From positions 33,628,017-33,692,016 of the forward strand of contig JAQNBH010000011.1 of the NCBI GenBank assembly GCA_028752905.1: 64,000 bases of DNA, written 5' to 3'. Each line of letters opens with the position of its first letter. Positions within the stretch are counted from its first letter, which is position 1. Below the pieces are notes generated by a model that was not told where the DNA came from, made no database searches, and saw only the letters and a list, made by a program, of their open reading frames with translations. Below, one piece after another: positions 43,001 through 46,754 of the stretch. The position numbers and the translations under genes were made by a program. Source of the DNA: Cladorhizidae sp. MBARI D1340-BT2. Its lineage: Eukaryota > Porifera > Demospongiae > Poecilosclerida > Cladorhizidae.

Positions 43001-44685
43001 GATCCATTACTTATAATTTGCAACATTACTTCAACACCTTGTACACATATATAAAAATTCATTACTTGGTAAAAATGCTCAAAAAATTCATTTTGCAAGC
43101 ATGTTTTAATTGGCAATTCAGCCTACATTAATTCAATGTTCATGGAGTCTGCTTACGGTTCACTAATTTGAGATTTAACTCATCTGCTAATCTGTCACAA
43201 TGAAAAACATGCCAATAGACCATAGAACAGATGGAGAGCATTTAACTCAATTACTTCTGAGGAGAATACATTAATCCAAGTGACCTCGGGCAGTGATCAC
43301 CAAATTATAAGTATCTAAAAATGAAGGGGGAAACAATTATATAATCAGCAGAGCTACAATTATGTACAAGCCAATGTCATAGATCATGGCATTCTAGAGT
43401 TACTAGCTCTAGAGTGCAACTATTTCATGGACAGCAGTAAATTCCCCTAACTTATATATGTATTCCGTTTTTGGTATAGTTATTAGTCCTGGAATGTGTT
43501 TATGTTCTGTAACACTCTATGGTTATAGCCTTGGTATTTTCATGCTTGGTAAGCTTGGTTGGACCTGATTACCCATCACTATAGATGAACTAATGTTTCT
43601 CTTATTTGCTACATGGGCATATGGCCAGAATGGTGGAGATGTAGTGAATCTATTATGCACCTCTAACCTCCCAGATATTATATTGGATGGAAACAAAGTG
43701 GCTCTGAGAGTGGATGGAGAAAAGGGATCTTTTTATTACCGTGGCATGACTAAACTTACATTATGGTGATGGAGATCCTTGATAATTATTTTCTACGCTA
43801 CTACCAAATTACATCCCAAAATGGCTATTTCATATTGTTAAAAAGTGCTAGAACGTATTACACAAGAACTCACAAAGACAGACAACTACACTTGCTTCTG
43901 GTGATGTGAAGTGGTACTCAACTACCACATCTTAGCTAATATGTTCCAGCCTTTTCAAGCCTGATTCATTTGTTGTTTTTTAAATCCCTTCACGTATAAG
44001 TTATTTGGTGTCATGTTGATCAAATCTTAATTGAGCTATTTTAATTAGAGAAAATATGTTTGTTGTCTGTAACAAAAATGTTAACTTACTATCATTATCC
44101 AATATTGTTCCATTTAAAACAAGGCGGAGCTCATATCCTTCAATGTCTTCAGCAAGTGTGAGACTAAGAGTAAATCTCTCATCTACTTCTTGTGATATTG
44201 AGTCATTTATAAACATGAATGATACAGGCAATGGATCTCGACCTACAGAGAAAGTCAAATTTGTTGTAGACAGATCCATATCACCCACACCTATAAACAA
44301 ATGTAAGAGAACAATCATAAAATGTGCTAAAAATTACCATCATACAATTATATCTCCTCATTTTTACAACTAAAAAAAACACATTTCAGTCAAATGCTTA
44401 GTTTTCTTCAGGACAATAGTTAATTAACAACATGAGGTAAGAGATACTGAATTAATCTTACACATCACCAATGCCATTGTAGTTGGCTTTGTCTCATATC
44501 ATTGTACAATTATATTGTGTAATAAAGTAATTTTGTGATAATTATTGTCCTACCAGCTGTGATCCTATTCAGTGCCACAGTTACATTAAGAGAACTTGGA
44601 GTAGGTCCAGAAATAGTCCCAGCAAGTACAGAATGAGTTTCTCCACATTCCTTGCCAGAGTATGTTGCATCAAAGAATCCAAACA
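3585..44685 (-). CDS. Calx-beta-repeat receptor tyrosine kinase gene (partial at both ends)
   Basis: I read this as a single-pass membrane receptor: a Calx-beta-like ectodomain, one transmembrane helix, and a cytoplasmic tyrosine kinase. Exons in transcript order: 44685-44554, 44290-44090, 41957-41739, 41504-41277, 37022-36612, 36482-36330, 35608-35381, 17971-17816, 17143-16919, 16199-16059, 14853-14653, 14320-14174, 13954-13609 (transmembrane), 4120-4034, 3986-3763 and 3676-3585 (kinase). All have GT/AG borders. All 12 ectodomain junctions join in phase 1. The transmembrane exon ends in phase 2 but the first kinase exon starts in phase 1, so at least one juxtamembrane exon is missing from my list. 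The 5' end (signal peptide) and the kinase C-lobe are not seen. One exon (35381-35608) has an in-frame stop. That all exons form one transcript is inferred from strand, phase and order; two adjacent genes cannot be excluded. Confidence 0.72.
3763..3986 (-). CDS. Kinase exon: alpha-C helix to hinge
   Basis: Encodes [18 protein letters not shown], then [16 protein letters not shown] and [16 protein letters not shown]. This is the N-lobe from the alpha-C helix (with the conserved Glu in LLEE) through beta-4 and beta-5 to the hinge. It starts in phase 1, completing the Gly codon begun in exon 4034-4120. It ends in phase 0 at a consensus GTAAGT donor. The wording of the segment is very close in style to the expanded receptor kinases of sponges, recalled from memory and not aligned. 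Confidence 0.88.
4034..4120 (-). CDS. Kinase exon: glycine loop and VAVK lysine
   Basis: Reads [14 protein letters not shown], the second half of the nucleotide-binding loop, then [10 protein letters not shown] with the invariant beta-3 lysine. Phase 1 on both sides. It is separated from exon 3763-3986 by a 47-bp intron (3987-4033). The first loop glycine must come from the unplaced preceding exon. Confidence 0.88.
4285..5179 (-). mobile_element. piggyBac derivative 1 (internally deleted)
   Basis: Bounded by TTAA target sites at 4281-4284 and 5180-5183. The termini are CCCTTTCACCGCTG and CAGCGGTGAGAGGG, a near-perfect inverted repeat of 14 bp. It is 895 bp long and keeps only the first transposase exon, on the minus strand (4721-4970), so it is non-autonomous. 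An 18-bp palindrome lies at 4401-4418, about 120 bp inside the end that is 3' to the transposase. Inserted in a kinase-side intron of the receptor gene in the same orientation as that gene. Confidence 0.9.
4721..4970 (-). pseudogene. piggyBac transposase first exon (acidic N-terminus)
   Basis: ATG at 4970 opens [19 protein letters not shown], then an acidic run [18 protein letters not shown]. The last part recurs in the other copies here (pattern: FGLSE, acidic run, E-G, Y-L/V-G). It ends at a GTTAGC donor, phase 1. No downstream exon survives within the element. Confidence 0.75.
5184..5976. other. Intronic stretch with a short direct repeat
   Basis: Holds two copies of GTTCTCTGTATCTGCCATGCC about 30 bp apart (near 5318-5375). 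A plus-strand reading frame at 5591-5860 has no recognisable features. No gene is supported. Confidence 0.4.
5977..7493 (+). mobile_element. DNA transposon of unassigned family with perfect TIRs
   Basis: The ends GTGATAGGATCTGAGAAAA (5977) and its exact reverse complement (ending 7493) form a perfect inverted repeat of about 22 bp, flanked by TAT/ATA-rich sequence. It is 1517 bp long. Inside is a broken plus-strand transposase-like gene (6332-6960). A target-site duplication is not clear because both flanks are ATAT-like. Family not assigned: the coding part shows an acidic N-terminus, a GCGCS...CS motif and a damaged zinc knuckle but no catalytic domain. Confidence 0.75.
6332..6960 (+). pseudogene. 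Element-encoded acidic protein with Cys motif and broken zinc knuckle
   Basis: ATG at 6332; exon 1 to 6480, a 57-bp intron (6481-6537, GTATAA...TTGTAG, phase 1), exon 2 to the stop at 6797. Exon 1 ends [19 protein letters not shown] after a probable 1-base deletion near 6410. Exon 2 is acidic ([13 protein letters not shown]) and ends SGCGCSQQ. Reading on in another frame gives [10 protein letters not shown], a continuation of the Cys motif. After a gap comes [15 protein letters not shown] (6912-6944), a CCHC knuckle whose first Cys is replaced. It is paralogous to the coding unit at 7904. Confidence 0.5.
7615..7633. repeat. Extra copy of the transposon terminal repeat
   Basis: GTGATAGGATCTGCGAAAA differs by one base from the left end of the element at 5977. 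The following bases (CTTATGACCAAA, then TTTGACTTTTT) also match the left subterminal region of that element. It marks the left end of a second, related element that carries the gene at 7904. I could not find its right end. Confidence 0.7.
7904..8243 (+). CDS. Small acidic two-exon gene, likely transposon-derived
   Basis: ATG at 7904. Exon 1 to 8062 encodes [20 protein letters not shown] and ends [15 protein letters not shown]. The intron 8063-8144 (82 bp) has GTAAGA and TTGGAG borders. Exon 2 to the TGA at 8241-8243 encodes an acidic, His/Cys-containing tail ([17 protein letters not shown]). An AATAAA follows at 8256. The predicted product is about 85 residues. Its start aligns with the broken gene at 6332 (V/LMK, then D-Y-F-T, then acidic, then a short intron), so it probably belongs to a related element. 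The acceptor is chosen because it keeps the frame; it has a poor pyrimidine tract. Function unknown. Confidence 0.45.
8256..8261 (+). promoter_or_regulatory. Polyadenylation signal AATAAA
   Basis: Canonical hexamer 13 bases after the stop codon of the small gene at 7904-8243. Confidence 0.5.
8890..9126 (+). CDS. Possible terminal exon, unknown protein
   Basis: A long pyrimidine tract ending TTTTTTTCCTCCTGCAG precedes an open frame of 77 codons ([19 protein letters not shown] ... [11 protein letters not shown], then TAG at 9124). A donor at 8229 (CATC|GTATAA) in the preceding gene would join it in frame, making it an alternative last exon. No domain recognised. It could also be chance. Confidence 0.3.
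   Translation, partial: AMTPNNYAVYKKVGYTYRIYSLLPSDALPHKTNKQLSEQYKQVTWREHGRLSICPGYSSPVYSKCRIAPSLLDVFNGT
9127..10640. other. Intronic AT-rich stretch, nothing recognised
   Basis: Read on both strands: no coding exon, transposon end or structured repeat is supported. Part of the large intron between the transmembrane and kinase exons. Confidence 0.4.
10642..10890. repeat. Long imperfect hairpin with strong inner stem
   Basis: GTGTCTCCAGCTTGTTTTGA near 10756 pairs with its inverted copy ending near 10834, giving an inner stem of about 32 bp. Outer arms near 10650-10680 (GCAAGCATTGCTTCCTGAGC) and 10850-10882 pair imperfectly. It lies just upstream of the Penelope-like reading frames and may be part of that element's 5' end. 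Confidence 0.7.
11000..12702 (+). pseudogene. Penelope RT / GIY-YIG polyprotein, frameshifted
   Basis: Recognisable pieces in order: [20 protein letters not shown] (about 11070, in a second frame), [13 protein letters not shown] and LRPIVS (about 11310-11370), the RT fingers and palm at 11569-11886 including YVDD (11827-11838), [18 protein letters not shown] (11934), and the endonuclease at 12103-12702 with [16 protein letters not shown] (12433-12480). The C-terminus [13 protein letters not shown] ends at a stop at 12702. At least four frame changes or stops lie between 11000 and 12103. GIY-YIG cuts target DNA in this class. RT and endonuclease signatures are intact, but the gene as a whole cannot be read through. 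Confidence 0.88.
12745..13115. repeat. T-rich ATT/GTT microsatellite tract
   Basis: Low-complexity runs of TTG, TTA and TA repeats. Open frames here (poly-Cys/Tyr on one strand, poly-Asn on the other) are artefacts of the repeat. The tract sits between the Penelope coding end and its terminal segment. Confidence 0.95.
13177..13265 (+). ncRNA. Hammerhead-like ribozyme relic in Penelope terminal repeat
   Basis: Contains CTGATGA (13206-13212), then a possible stem II (AGAC...GTC) and AAAACG where an active hammerhead needs GAAAC. The G12-equivalent is therefore A here. Hammerhead motifs are known from the terminal repeats of Penelope-like elements. Because a core base is changed, I expect this copy to be inactive. 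Stem I and III pairing was judged by eye only. Confidence 0.45.
13609..13954 (-). CDS. Receptor exon: last Calx-beta half and transmembrane helix
   Basis: Starts after a strong acceptor (TATTTTTTTGTAG). The first part, [16 protein letters not shown] and [12 protein letters not shown], is the C-terminal strand region of a Calx-beta-like domain. After it comes a hydrophobic helix, [20 protein letters not shown], continuing [13 protein letters not shown], then the stop-transfer RRRK. The exon ends in phase 2 at AACAG|GTATGT. Confidence 0.82.
14174..14320 (-). CDS. Receptor exon: Calx-beta N-terminal half
   Basis: Acceptor TTTTATTTTCCAG, donor GTAAGC, phase 1 on both sides. Encodes [16 protein letters not shown], the entry strand common to Calx-beta domains (F-x-x-Y-S-V-x-E), then [17 protein letters not shown]. 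Confidence 0.78.
14653..14853 (-). CDS. Receptor exon: Calx-beta C-terminal half
   Basis: Phase 1 on both sides. Encodes [19 protein letters not shown] and ends QIYILDDEG, the Calx-beta closing motif I-x-D-D/N-D/E. Donor GTAATC, acceptor AATTTTTTTCAG. Confidence 0.78.
16059..16199 (-). CDS. Receptor exon: Calx-beta N-terminal half
   Basis: Phase 1 on both sides, donor GTAAGG. Encodes [17 protein letters not shown] and [16 protein letters not shown], matching the other first-half exons (IGF, Y-x-x-x-E). Acceptor TATATTATATAG. Confidence 0.75.
16919..17143 (-). CDS. Receptor exon: Calx-beta C-terminal half
   Basis: Phase 1 on both sides. The clearest Calx-beta match in the gene: [20 protein letters not shown], then [11 protein letters not shown] and [11 protein letters not shown]. 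These are the E-x-N/D-E-x-F-x-L and closing DDD signatures. Acceptor ATTACTGCAG, donor GTAAGA. Confidence 0.85.
17816..17971 (-). CDS. Receptor exon: Calx-beta N-terminal half
   Basis: Phase 1 on both sides. Encodes [18 protein letters not shown], then [10 protein letters not shown] and [14 protein letters not shown]. Most of the exon is inside the 413-bp tandem duplication that follows; this copy keeps both splice sites. Confidence 0.8.
17851..18677. repeat. 413-bp exact tandem duplication covering a receptor exon
   Basis: Units 17851-18263 and 18264-18676 read as identical by eye. Each contains the acceptor and most of the Calx-beta half exon. The upstream copy (relative to the minus-strand gene) ends at ACCATG|GTAATC, so if spliced it would end in phase 0 and shift the frame. 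Near-identity suggests a recent event or an assembly artefact. Confidence 0.95.
18678..20578. other. Intronic stretch, nothing recognised
   Basis: AT-rich. It includes a short CA/TG-rich patch (19700-19790). A plus-strand open frame at 19331-19564 has no recognisable features. The left end of the Mutator-like element that starts coding at 20579 should lie in the last few hundred bases, but I could not identify its terminal repeat. Confidence 0.4.
20579..21648 (+). pseudogene. Mutator-like transposase, left part
   Basis: ATG at 20579 gives a Lys-rich start ([18 protein letters not shown]), then frameshifted segments including [13 protein letters not shown] (about 20830). The catalytic-type motif VDGTWHRRG, with Asp at 21375, precedes a frame change. 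21404-21648 then reads [20 protein letters not shown], a CxxC pair ([11 protein letters not shown]), GHKVNC and [14 protein letters not shown]. The order matches the large Mutator-like transposase domain known from many invertebrates; family from memory of its motifs. Confidence 0.7.
21644..21648. repeat. Left target-site duplication CTTAG
   Basis: CTTAG immediately before the 5' LTR (TGTCAG...) is repeated immediately after the 3' LTR at 27194-27198. Confidence 0.92.
21649..22055 (+). repeat. 5' LTR
   Basis: Starts TGTCAGAGAAGG and ends AGTATTGCTGACA. A TATAAA-like box (CTTATAAAGCC, near 21971) lies toward its 3' half. It has an 8-base insertion (AAAGAGCC) relative to the 3' LTR. Confidence 0.93.
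22058..22076 (+). promoter_or_regulatory. Primer-binding-like site
   Basis: TGGTGGCAGCGGTGGGATA starts 2 bases after the LTR end and begins with TGG, as expected for pairing with a tRNA 3' CCA end. The tRNA is not identified. Confidence 0.7.
22371..23450 (+). CDS. Gmr1-like Gag with zinc knuckle
   Basis: Start taken at ATG 22371 ([16 protein letters not shown]); upstream in-frame ATG at 22338 is possible. A charged coiled stretch (residues about 45-75, [18 protein letters not shown]) is followed by a capsid-like region ([20 protein letters not shown] ... [13 protein letters not shown]). A basic linker and one CCHC knuckle [14 protein letters not shown] come next (23262-23303). The frame then enters the protease ([13 protein letters not shown]) and stops at 23450. 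Gag forms the particle and binds RNA. The Gag frame itself shows no internal stop. Confidence 0.85.
   Translation: MTDERRLTRDSRRVLSAQPEASTGAVDPMDQFLTWWMQVDQLRMERDDKRREEERAQREQHEERMAQIMAAVHEQTNRPPEVPPRGPKLSIQKFQEGIDDMGAFLDTFEATARAGGWPREQWPLFLRGSLSGVGLTAVASMGADAQADYNAVKEELLREYHISTETFRKKVFDTPFDSKHPDAWLSHHCQSFQKWIVSSPHDLETTVMMENTLRCLPKWLEAQIRNLNPRSYDQMAEAIIRHLDNQRPNEREKSRQETPFRPIPVGRGPRKIGGDSARWSGGQSGSYPMARDRPQIECFRCGRRGHMRKDCHVKMESANFGGVTSVPAHRPKWTREVCVDGKAVLALLDTGCTKSLIHP
23400..25576 (+). CDS. Gmr1-like Pol, protease-integrase part
   Basis: Protease DTG at 23415-23423 is still in the gag frame. The long pol frame is -1 relative to gag and holds the rest of the protease ([10 protein letters not shown]), an acidic linker, then integrase: an H-H-C-C finger ([10 protein letters not shown] ... 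CQSCPTC) and a DD35E core with Asp at 24344, Asp at 24521 (LSDNGTNF) and Glu at 24629 (MVERFNS). A GPY-like C-terminal module ([20 protein letters not shown]) follows. A 68-bp tandem duplication (25197-25332) changes frame. The frame ends in the RT N-terminal region ([12 protein letters not shown]) with a frameshift near 25540. Confidence 0.88.
25540..26797 (+). pseudogene. Gmr1-like reverse transcriptase and RNase H, broken
   Basis: RT motifs: [34 protein letters not shown], then a stop (TAA at 25792 where Tyr is expected). MPFGLVN follows, then a 76-bp intron-like insertion (25824-25899), then [12 protein letters not shown] and YLDD (25970-25981). A further stop at 26099 and a frameshift near 26205 precede [15 protein letters not shown] and RNase H ([24 protein letters not shown]). 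All catalytic signatures are present but in four pieces. Confidence 0.88.
26786..26797 (+). promoter_or_regulatory. Polypurine tract before 3' LTR
   Basis: CGGAAAGGGAG directly precedes the 3' LTR, in the position of the plus-strand primer. Confidence 0.75.
26798..27193 (+). repeat. 3' LTR
   Basis: Same ends as the 5' LTR, 396 bp. It differs near 26911 (GGGTGTCCGTG against GGTGTAAATCCTTG) and lacks the 8-base AAAGAGCC. Confidence 0.93.
27194..28071 (+). pseudogene. Mutator-like transposase, right part
   Basis: Begins with the second CTTAG, then (with a frameshift near 27235) [20 protein letters not shown] and [14 protein letters not shown]. 27485-27781 reads [28 protein letters not shown] and [18 protein letters not shown]; the NESFN Glu is the likely third catalytic residue. 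After one stop at 27779 the next frame (27785-28071) continues [17 protein letters not shown] and a Lys/Arg-rich tail to TAA. It completes the transposase interrupted at 21648. Confidence 0.75.
28205..29404. repeat. Long inverted repeat, 289-bp arms, 622-bp spacer
   Basis: Left arm 28205-28493 and right arm 29116-29404 have equal length and read as identical or nearly so in reverse complement, including a 63-codon open frame present on both arms. The spacer is AT-rich with no gene recognised. It lies 130 bp after the Mutator-like coding end. The right arm does not match the left side of that element, so it is not simply its terminal repeat. Confidence 0.93.
29701..29941. repeat. Dispersed non-coding repeat, copy 1
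   Basis: About 240 bp starting TGTACTGTTGCTGTTTTGAT and ending GCCCGATTATCACAACTG. It matches 42025-42420 closely; the second copy has about 170 extra bases in its middle. No coding capacity. A TGT-repeat microsatellite lies just before copy 1. Confidence 0.85.
30049..30255 (+). other. Short open frame with CxxC and His/Cys pair, unassigned
   Basis: Ends [20 protein letters not shown] and LHRGGYFK. The spacing C-x2-C-x8-H-x4-C could be a small zinc-binding motif of a degraded element. Nothing else supports a gene. Confidence 0.2.
30585..30773 (+). pseudogene. Penelope-like C-terminal remnant
   Basis: [16 protein letters not shown] (30591-30638) resembles the second half of a GIY-YIG motif (YIG-x-T-x-x-x-L-x-x-R). 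[20 protein letters not shown] (30708-30770) aligns with [13 protein letters not shown] at the end of the Penelope element at 12.7 kb. Stops intervene. Confidence 0.5.
31387..32338 (+). mobile_element. piggyBac derivative 2 (internally deleted)
   Basis: TTAA sites at 31383-31386 and 32339-32342. Ends CCCTCTCACTGGCA and TGCCAGTGAAAGGG. 952 bp. It keeps the acidic first exon ([20 protein letters not shown] ... to a GTAAGA donor at 31876) without an in-frame ATG, and part of a Gly/Arg-rich second exon near 31965-32020. No catalytic domain. A palindrome GTTGCTAAGCAAC lies 151 bp from the right end. Confidence 0.9.
31625..31875 (+). pseudogene. piggyBac transposase first exon, copy 2
   Basis: Acidic FGLSE motif, then [17 protein letters not shown] and [16 protein letters not shown], ending at a consensus donor. 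The nearest ATG (31611) is out of frame, implying a 1- or 2-base indel at the start. Confidence 0.65.
32343..32847. repeat. Direct repeat unit A
   Basis: About 500 bp starting with the segment GGAAAATTTGGAATCTAAAA (32376). It matches 34433-34910 at roughly 85-90 percent by eye. The short left shoulder (CGAGTGAGATTATTTTGTCA) of unit B is found at 31338, left of piggyBac copy 2, so unit A was split by that insertion. Confidence 0.85.
33300..33605 (-). pseudogene. piggyBac transposase C-terminus (Cys-rich), copy 3
   Basis: Minus-strand reading gives [32 protein letters not shown], then after one stop [10 protein letters not shown] and [14 protein letters not shown]. This matches the C-terminal Cys-rich domain of copies 4, 5 and 6. 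Confidence 0.75.
33732..33966 (-). pseudogene. piggyBac transposase first exon, copy 3
   Basis: ATG at 33966: [20 protein letters not shown], then [13 protein letters not shown] and an acidic tail, ending at a GTAAGT donor. No frame damage in the exon. Confidence 0.75.
34402..34910. repeat. Direct repeat unit B
   Basis: Second copy of the ~500-bp unit at 31338/32343-32847, without the piggyBac insertion, so it shows the empty-site structure. No coding function recognised. Confidence 0.85.
34911..35380. other. Intronic stretch, nothing recognised
   Basis: AT-rich, no exon or element end found before the receptor exon that begins at 35381. Confidence 0.4.
35381..35608 (-). CDS. Receptor exon: Calx-beta C-terminal half with in-frame stop
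   Basis: Phase 1 on both sides, acceptor TTTCAACTACAG, donor GTATGT. Encodes [20 protein letters not shown], then EA, a TAA (35535-35537), and continues [18 protein letters not shown] and [11 protein letters not shown]. Both sides of the stop fit the domain, so the stop looks like a point change, an allele or a sequence error. Confidence 0.7.
36330..36482 (-). CDS. Receptor exon: Calx-beta N-terminal half
   Basis: Phase 1 on both sides. Encodes [20 protein letters not shown] and [18 protein letters not shown]; the GF...YSVNES pattern matches the exon at 17816. Donor GTAAAC, acceptor CCACAG. Confidence 0.8.
36612..37022 (-). CDS. Receptor exon: whole Calx-beta-like domain in one exon
   Basis: Phase 1 on both sides, acceptor CTCTTTTTTTGCAG, donor GTAAGA. 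Encodes [20 protein letters not shown], then [15 protein letters not shown], a long insert ([20 protein letters not shown]) and ends [11 protein letters not shown]. The only ectodomain exon carrying both halves together; the match to Calx-beta is weaker in the middle. Confidence 0.72.
37489..39086 (+). pseudogene. piggyBac transposase, copy 4
   Basis: ATG at 37489 ([20 protein letters not shown]); exon 1 to 37654, intron 37655-37924 (GTAAGT...CTACAG, phase 1), exon 2 from 37925. Exon 2 has an RG/STG-rich linker with 30-bp repeats (38041-38145) and 24-bp repeats (38229-38303). The piggyBac domain start follows: [18 protein letters not shown] and [21 protein letters not shown] frameshift at 38646 leads to [16 protein letters not shown], and the frame then jumps directly to [15 protein letters not shown], so the DDD core is gone. 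It ends with the Cys-rich tail [14 protein letters not shown] and [20 protein letters not shown]. Confidence 0.82.
39112..39220. repeat. Tandem CTTCGTCTACTTCTCTC repeat
   Basis: Four units of about 27 bp (TTCCCTGCTCCTTCGTCTAC plus TTCTCTC), just after the copy-4 transposase stop. Confidence 0.85.
39819..41276. other. Intronic stretch, small hairpin only
   Basis: Contains a short hairpin CTTGCCTTGCCGAAGGCAAG (40050). No coding exon or element terminus recognised. Confidence 0.4.
41277..41504 (-). CDS. Receptor exon: Calx-beta C-terminal half
   Basis: Phase 1 on both sides, acceptor AATTTCAG, donor GTAAGT. Encodes [17 protein letters not shown], then [20 protein letters not shown] and CRIIDNDR, a clear Calx-beta second half ([12 protein letters not shown]). 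Confidence 0.85.
41739..41957 (-). CDS. Receptor exon: Calx-beta N-terminal half (long form)
   Basis: Phase 1 on both sides. Encodes [20 protein letters not shown], then [19 protein letters not shown]. The donor GTACGA is a weak consensus, so the 3' end is the least certain in the ectodomain. Acceptor AATGAAACAG. Confidence 0.7.
42025..42420. repeat. Dispersed non-coding repeat, copy 2
   Basis: Matches 29701-29941 at both ends and has a middle segment absent from copy 1 (about 42180-42350). No open frame. Starts TGTACTGTTGCTGTTTTGAT. Confidence 0.85.
42421..44089. other. Intronic stretch, nothing recognised
   Basis: A plus-strand frame at 42589-42867 and a patch at 43650-43760 were read without recognising a protein. 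No element ends found. Confidence 0.35.
44090..44290 (-). CDS. Receptor exon: Calx-beta C-terminal half
   Basis: Phase 1 on both sides, acceptor TTTGTTTATAG, donor GTAAGT. Encodes [20 protein letters not shown], then [16 protein letters not shown] and NGTILDNDS: classic second-half signatures. Confidence 0.85.
44554..44685 (-). CDS. Receptor exon: Calx-beta N-terminal half (most 5' exon seen)
   Basis: Phase 1 on both sides, acceptor TTTTTCTCTAG, donor GTAGGA. Encodes [20 protein letters not shown] and [13 protein letters not shown]. Because it starts in phase 1 there must be an exon further 5', not found before the LINE at 45.06 kb. Confidence 0.75.
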
Positions 44686-46044
44686 CTAGAGAAAAATAGC
44701 AGGAATTACAATGCTATCTGGAAATTATTTACAGGCATGTAGAAAAGGAGCCAAAAGATTTGCCTTACAAATTAAATTGACGATGTGGAAAATGTGCATT
44801 TGAAATAAACATGATTTGCTGCCTATTCTCAGGTATCACATATTATGCCTACTAGAAGCTCCATAGACACATAATAGTTAACACAATACACATTTTCCCC
44901 CTCGCGTGATTTAGTTTGCCAAGCTTAGAGCAACAATTGTCTGTGGTGTGGTAGAAGAGGAGCATCCATGTTCATGGCCCTGAGAGTATTTTACAAGAAA
45001 TTGAAGTTACTGCAGATCCTATCACCACAAGCTCATAACTAAAAATGTTTTAAGCTAAGAACATCATGCCTGGAGATAGACATACAAGTTGATGTCTGAA
45101 ACTAGGCTCCCTTTCAGGACCAGCATTGACATTGTTATCTATGAACATCGAAGGGTTTTCATCTGCTAAAAGTAACATCTTAGCTGGACTGTGCAAAACC
45201 AATAATGTTATGTTCTCTGCTTGCAGGAGACTCACAGAGGTAGTGACAAAGAAGTGCCCATACATACCTGGCATGGTTTTGGCCATTTAGCAACCTTATC
45301 AGCAGTATGGGAGTGATATGTTTGTGAAAGTAAGCCTAGTTATAGAAATTCAAGTATGTGAGAAGATTATGTTTTGAAGTCCTATTGGTTAAATTAAGCA
45401 GTGTAGTAGTTACATCTGTCTACAAACCAACACCTGTAGACTTTTAATTCCCTCAACCACAATTACACAATAAAGCACCAATCATTATTGGTGATTTCAA
45501 TAGTCATAGTATCCAGTACAAAGAGATGGACAAGGATTGAGAAGCAGTAGAGGAATGGATGCACACTTACTAACTCAGTCTCATTTATGATCCCAAATGT
45601 ACCAGATCTGTTCTCTAGTACCCACTGGAAACATGGTTACAACCCTGACGTTGTTATGGTGACTGGTATCATTGTTGGATGTGATAAAATCAGTTCTCAT
45701 CCAATTAGAACCTTTAACTAATTGGCATGAGACACTATTTTATACGACGGCTAGATCCTTGTCACCAGTCTCTCCTCACTAGTGATCCTCGATCCAACCC
45801 AAAATCAGCCAACTCCAGTAGTCGCTGTATCCCTCTTATTAATAGAATGGTATATATATTAATAAGATAAGTGATATACTCAATCAGCAATCATACACAG
45901 AGATTACACCGAGATAACCATACAAGCCTAGCTTTACAGTCTATCCCTCCTTACACAAGTTCAGTTCCAGTTCTTCTCTTAGTGTTTTTCTCTCTCTTTA
46001 ATTAAATTACAATGTTCTTTTATAGCACTCAGTTTGAGGTCACC

Positions 46045-46213
46045 AGTCTCTGGTGGTTTCTTTGTCCATGGTGGTTTCTTTGTCCATGGTGGTTTCTTTG
46101 TCCATGGTGGTTTCTTTGTCCATGGTGGTTTCTTTGTTCATGGTGGTTCCTTTGTCCATGGTGGTTTCTTTGTTCATGGTGGTTCCTTTGTTCATGGTGG
46201 TTCCTTTGTCAAC
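46045..46213. repeat. 18-bp minisatellite (about 9 units)
   Basis: Unit GGTGGTTTCTTTGTCCAT with C/T variants. Open in several frames because the unit is 18 bp; short plus and minus frames here are repeat artefacts. Confidence 0.95.
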
Positions 46214-46247
46214 AGTCAGGGAAGGTTTCCCTGACATTGGACTGTGA

Positions 46248-46745
46248 TTGATCCCATCCTGTCAAGGCAACACCGACCATTGGTATCCAAGTCAATGCTA
46301 CTGTAGTACCAACCATCGTGCCCTTCAAAAGGCTAAAAGAAAATTAACTGGAGTGACTTTACCAATGATCTGGAAAACAAAATCCAACCAATGCAAAAAC
46401 AATGACATGTTTACTGAACTGGTTTTGAAGACTTCTCAAAAACACATCCCACAAGGCTACAAAATACAGTACACATGTGGTCTCTCCAAGCAGTGTGCAG
46501 AAATCTATATGACTATGTTAACATATTTGAAAGCAGATGGTTTCTTTGAAGAAACAACAATCCAAGGTGAAAAGGTGGAGGAGAGCATGGCCAAAGAGTG
46601 CCATAATACCTGGAACTCCCTTATTGAGAATGCTAAAATCAGCAAGAAAACATGGGAATTCATCCTCAAGCTACAGAATGATCCAAAAGAAGGCCATGAG
46701 CATCCCAAAGTCACAGCAGATCAAGTTGCGAACCAATTGCTTTAA
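46248..46745 (+). pseudogene. LINE ORF2 segment before RT
   Basis: Opens with remnants of an AP-endonuclease tail, then YIQYTCGLSK-like text and KTWEFILKLQNDPKEG ... VTADQVANQLL, typical of the linker before the RT domain. The coding sequence would continue at 47437 after the foldback insertion. Confidence 0.6.
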
Positions 46746-46754
46746 ATTAATTAA

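Noticed and set aside
45008..45022. CAGATCCTATCAC as the right end of the 7615 transposon
   Set aside because: Only 13 bases match, 37 kb away, with no subterminal similarity.
45050..45286. Minus-strand frame as a further receptor exon
   Set aside because: The plus strand here reads as LINE AP-endonuclease (MNIEGFSSAKSN), and the minus text has no Calx-beta pattern.
46012..46251. Four overlapping repetitive open frames
   Set aside because: All come from the 18-bp minisatellite staying open in several frames.
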